Below are positions 63,571 through 64,000 of a stretch of DNA of 64,000 bases, piece after piece. Position numbers and translations under genes: made by a program. A model generated the notes under the pieces. It saw only the letters and a list, made by a program, of their open reading frames with translations, ran no database searches and had not been told where the DNA came from. The stretch lies in assembly GCA_014621425.1 (NCBI GenBank), contig JAANBB010000020.1, forward strand, positions 124,001 through 188,000. Direction: 5' to 3'. Positions within the stretch are counted from its first letter, which is position 1; every line of letters starts with the position of its first letter. This stretch comes from Cylindrodendrum hubeiense (taxonomy: Eukaryota; Ascomycota; Sordariomycetes; Hypocreales; Nectriaceae).

Positions 63571-64000
63571 GGTAAAAAGGGAGGCCGGTTGAAGTTCTCA
63601 AAGAAGATAGCCGATTTTAGGCTCACGCGGAAGTCCCTAGCTTTTAAAACCGTCCATTCAAAAGAAATCGCCGGCGACTTAAGAGCACTGCCGGTGGGAG
63701 AGAGCAAATGCATCCATCTTAGTGCTTCGATGGCCGCCTGAAAATCTGTCAGCAGCAACAGTCCGGGAAGAGGAACGCCAAGCCCATGCAAGATGCGGGT
63801 ACACAACAGTCATCCCGCGCAATTGGATGTCAACTGACGAGTGCATGAGTAAGCGGGCTTATATTTGAGTCTGTAACCTGCATCTATCAACTGCCGTTGT
63901 GACCCGGGTTGAAGCTGCTTCACAGGGTTGCGACGAGGCGACGAGGCGACTAGGCAACAAGCCATAGACCCTACCTCTCGATATTCGCGGGGGCTGCATG
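63571..64000. other. right-end flank
   Basis: No gene recognised. Frames at 63486-63806 (-) and 63514-63741 (+) overlap and are not protein-like. A short gacgaggc direct repeat lies near 63932-63949. Confidence 0.35.

Noticed and set aside
6100..64000. tRNA genes
   Set aside because: A few GTTCGA-like strings were seen, but none with a matching A box and cloverleaf-compatible arms.

Overview
The window is nuclear DNA of a filamentous ascomycete (Pezizomycotina). The evidence is short introns (about 44-85 bp, GT..AG, often with a CTAAC/CTAAT branch site), intergenic spacers of 0.3-3 kb, and families typical of these fungi: Zn2Cys6 regulator, HET domain, NACHT-ankyrin NLR, DUF6604, DUF3632, FUSC/DUF2421. 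An AT-saturated transposon relic that looks RIP-mutated also supports this. I joined exons by hand, checking phase at every junction. No tRNA, rRNA or CRISPR array was recognised.

Layout. 1-9.15 kb: an oxidative cassette with the 3' end of a cytochrome P450, a Baeyer-Villiger monooxygenase, a type-B carboxylesterase, an HSL-type alpha/beta hydrolase and a zinc-independent MDR reductase. It looks like the right-hand part of a secondary-metabolite or catabolic cluster that continues left of the window. CGG..CCG inverted repeats lie upstream of several of its genes. 9.6-12.2 kb: a DUF6604 protein. 14-15.1 kb: a MYND zinc-finger protein. 15.6-19.9 kb: a Zn2Cys6 transcription factor divergent from a cupin gene. 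21-24.3 kb: a DUF7053-like gene with an in-frame minisatellite, and a secreted acidic repeat protein. 25-33.3 kb: an APC-family permease, a metzincin-type protease and a FUSC-type membrane protein. 33.5-35.6 kb: a secreted RNase-T1-like protein lacking the usual catalytic histidines, and a DUF3632 protein. 36.6-39.9 kb: a HET-domain/transmembrane gene with an apparent frameshift. 40.6-42.3 kb: a gene broken by an in-frame stop and a frameshift. 44.8-47 kb: a RIP-degraded transposon. 47.6-57.1 kb: a coiled-coil protein, a secreted M14 carboxypeptidase and a secreted type-B carboxylesterase.

57.2-63.6 kb is the most interesting part. Three co-oriented minus-strand genes encode a small 90-aa protein, a SesB-like lipase/esterase of about 364 aa, and a NACHT-ankyrin NLR of about 1028 aa. 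The lipase ends in a short beta-prone motif. The NLR carries a similar motif near its N-terminus, and the small protein may carry one too. This is the layout of fungal amyloid-signalling cell-death pairs, in which an NLR templates the prion-like fold of a neighbouring effector. The motif does not obviously match the motif classes I know, so this may be an undescribed member. The NLR also has arginine in place of the Walker A lysine.
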